NCBI GenBank assembly: GCA_029251465.1
Contig: JAQXDI010000059.1
Coordinates: 1 to 64,000 of the forward strand
Source of the DNA: Ascidiaceihabitans sp.
GTDB lineage: Bacteria > Pseudomonadota > Alphaproteobacteria > Rhodobacterales > Rhodobacteraceae
Reading direction: 5' to 3'
Length of the DNA stretch: 64,000 nt
Part shown: one piece after another, positions 62,816 to 64,000 of the stretch
Numbering within the stretch: the first letter of the stretch is position 1
How the letters are laid out: each line of letters begins with the position of its first letter
The notes under the pieces: model-generated
What the model saw: the letters and a program-made list of their open reading frames with translations, nothing else
What the model was told of the DNA's origin: nothing
Database searches by the model: none
Position numbers and translations under genes: made by a program

Positions 62816-63394
62816 CTAGCTGTCTATGAAAAAGAACAGCCATTGGCGCACGATCCAAAGCTCTGCAAACAGTAGAACCGCGCACAGCACCAGTGCCCAG
62901 ACGGGCAAGCCACGCCGCCACAGCACCCATGTGCCGACGCACGCAAGCCCCGCTTCGACTGGGGCAAGCCAGCCCGCGCCGTGGTTACGGTCCCAATAGC
63001 TTAGCGGGCTTTCGAATATCCAAGACGTCGCCGGCCAGAAGTGCGCGCGCCCGTCGTCGTGGTGCAGCGGAAAATCCAACGCCAAATGCAGCAACGCGGC
63101 CCCGCACAAGGCAATGGCCCACGTACTGCGTCGCCAGAGCGCGAAGGCAAGCAGCCCGCCCCACACAAACACAGAGTTGTCGATCGCAAAGACCGTTTGC
63201 CAGGCGCGTGAAAAATACAATTCTCCGAAGACAATCTGCGGCGGGATATCCAGAATGATCAGCGACACCCCGGCCATCACATACAACGACAGATCAGGCA
63301 GCATCGCCCCCGCAAAAGCGGCCAACAAAATGCGCGAGGTTGCAGGCCGGCCAAAAACGGCTGCACCGATTAATAAATGTGCTGGGGTGTTCAT
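62816..63394 (-). CDS. Multi-pass membrane protein, possibly YdjM/DUF457-like
   Basis: This 192-residue protein has about five hydrophobic segments and the motifs NTPAHLLIGAAVFG, LPDLSLYVMAG and LHLALDFPLHHDDGRAHFWP, with histidines and aspartates that could bind metal at the membrane, as in YdjM-type metal-dependent hydrolases. Relatives in Rhodobacterales have been labelled CobQ without clear support. The ATG at 63394 is preferred over a start at 63448. Confidence 0.7.
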   Translation of the reverse strand: MNTPAHLLIGAAVFGRPATSRILLAAFAGAMLPDLSLYVMAGVSLIILDIPPQIVFGELYFSRAWQTVFAIDNSVFVWGGLLAFALWRRSTWAIALCGAALLHLALDFPLHHDDGRAHFWPATSWIFESPLSYWDRNHGAGWLAPVEAGLACVGTWVLWRRGLPVWALVLCAVLLFAELWIVRQWLFFFIDS

Positions 63395-63474
63395 CTGGAA
63401 AAACGCGTCCGTGCTGTTCGTACAGGCCAACCCTGTCTTGCGCAGCACGCAAAGTCCATTGATGTCGTGTGGGG

Positions 63475-64000
63475 TTATTCCAGTTCTTGGGCCGCCAACG
63501 CGCGGTGAATTTCGCGGCGCACAAGTTTGCGCACGTTGCGTGTGATCCGTTCGCCCAATGCGCCTTGCAGTTCTTCGCGCACAATGTCGCTGACAAGATC
63601 GCGCAATGCGTCTTCGTCCAGAAAGTCTTCTGGTGATGCGAACACGTCGCTGTCAATTGCAGTCTCTGCCGCGTCTTCAACGGTGCTCGTGTCTTCCCAC
63701 GTCATTGAAGGCGCTTCGGTGCCGGAATAGTCGCTGTCGCCAGTGTCGTCCGGTTCCCATTGATCATCGGTGCGCCCAATCACGGTCTCAAGCGCTGCGA
63801 TCTTGGCGCTGAGCGTTGCGGCGCTGGAAATTTCTTGCATCGCATCGACGGGTTCGGCGACTGGAATGTCTTCGAATGTTTCTTCGGCCACGAATTCGCT
63901 GATGTTTTCGGCCTCGGGCGTGTTTTCTGACATCAATTCGTCGGGCATATCGCGTGCGGATTCGACAGAATCCGGAACAAGCACCAGAACATCCGGGGTG
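63475..64000 (-). CDS. Acidic protein with a helical C-terminus, partial at right edge
   Basis: The frame is open to the window edge (TPDVLVLVP precedes the first GTG at 63984), so the true start is probably outside. The visible part is very acidic and Ser/Thr-rich, then forms a helical tail (DEDALRDLVSDIVREELQGALGERITRNVRKLVRREIHRALAAQE). Function is unknown; the tail resembles DNA- or protein-binding ends of some Rhodobacterales hypothetical proteins. Confidence 0.65.
   Translation of the reverse strand, partial: TPDVLVLVPDSVESARDMPDELMSENTPEAENISEFVAEETFEDIPVAEPVDAMQEISSAATLSAKIAALETVIGRTDDQWEPDDTGDSDYSGTEAPSMTWEDTSTVEDAAETAIDSDVFASPEDFLDEDALRDLVSDIVREELQGALGERITRNVRKLVRREIHRALAAQELE

Overview
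The window looks like a chromosomal segment of a marine alphaproteobacterium of the order Rhodobacterales (Roseobacter group). The evidence is the gene order: aroA, cmk, rpsA, ihfB, lapA, trpF, trpB; miaB, phoH, ybeY, CBS-domain protein, lnt, metK; an Irr-type Fur regulator divergent from fabA, followed by fabB and fabI. A SAM/SAH riboswitch in front of metK, a class so far described from Rhodobacterales, and a Hint-domain protein typical of the group agree with this. Most of the content is core housekeeping, and there is no CRISPR array, phage block, rRNA or tRNA gene.

Layout. 1-540: the 3' end of an IS30-type transposase and an unrecognised small gene. 557-12829, mostly minus strand: trpB, a DUF4359-like protein, trpF, lapA, ihfB, rpsA, cmk, a membrane protein, aroA and trmB. 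This normally continuous block is interrupted twice: by a Hint-domain gene between ihfB and rpsA, and between rpsA and cmk by a plus-strand group (degenerate receiver-like protein, winged-helix protein, membrane protein) that faces a secreted YbjN-like gene. 12936-13637: an ABM-type monooxygenase and a VOC protein. 13656-21548, minus strand: metK with riboswitch, lnt, CBS protein, ybeY, phoH, two envelope proteins sharing a small domain, and miaB. 21670-28484: a glycosyltransferase-like gene, a sulfotransferase, irr, fabA, a fatty-acid desaturase, fabB, fabI and a small membrane protein. 28521-40186: an FKBP isomerase, then a tightly coupled catabolic run (haloacid dehalogenase, hydrolase, Thr/Ser dehydratase-like enzyme, EEP hydrolase, pcaD, pcaB, Tet-type MFS), an alcohol dehydrogenase, an enolase-superfamily dehydratase, an M19 dipeptidase and a frameshifted flavin-binding-fold gene. 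40335-53383: valS, an ETX/MTX2-like beta-pore-forming-toxin candidate, a crotonase, a decayed Tat mini-gene, two aminotransferases, an MsbA-like exporter, a tandem pair of secreted Cys-containing proteins, a glycosyltransferase, ygfZ and a CobW GTPase. 53380-61553: a YtcJ-type amidohydrolase, a LysR regulator and a five-gene peptide/opine-type ABC importer. 61576-64000: efp, a small DUF6280-like gene, a membrane protein and a partial acidic protein.

How the genes work together. The ribosome and translation genes (rpsA, valS, efp, ybeY, miaB, trmB) and amino-acid genes (trp, aroA, hisC-like, metK) are core. Membrane unsaturation can be set by two routes encoded side by side, oxygen-independent FabA/FabB and an oxygen-dependent desaturase, next to the iron/haem regulator Irr. 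The ABC importer, amidohydrolase and LysR gene look like one uptake-and-hydrolysis unit. PcaD and PcaB supply two steps of the protocatechuate branch of the beta-ketoadipate pathway, without the other pca genes in this window.

The most noteworthy observations are: (1) a shared AGTCA-type inverted repeat in three copies around the receiver-like and winged-helix genes inserted beside rpsA; (2) a promoter and terminator-like hairpin in the rpsA leader; (3) the toxin-like gene between valS and a crotonase; (4) the SAM/SAH riboswitch of metK; and (5) a base-composition-shifted extra segment inside valyl-tRNA synthetase.
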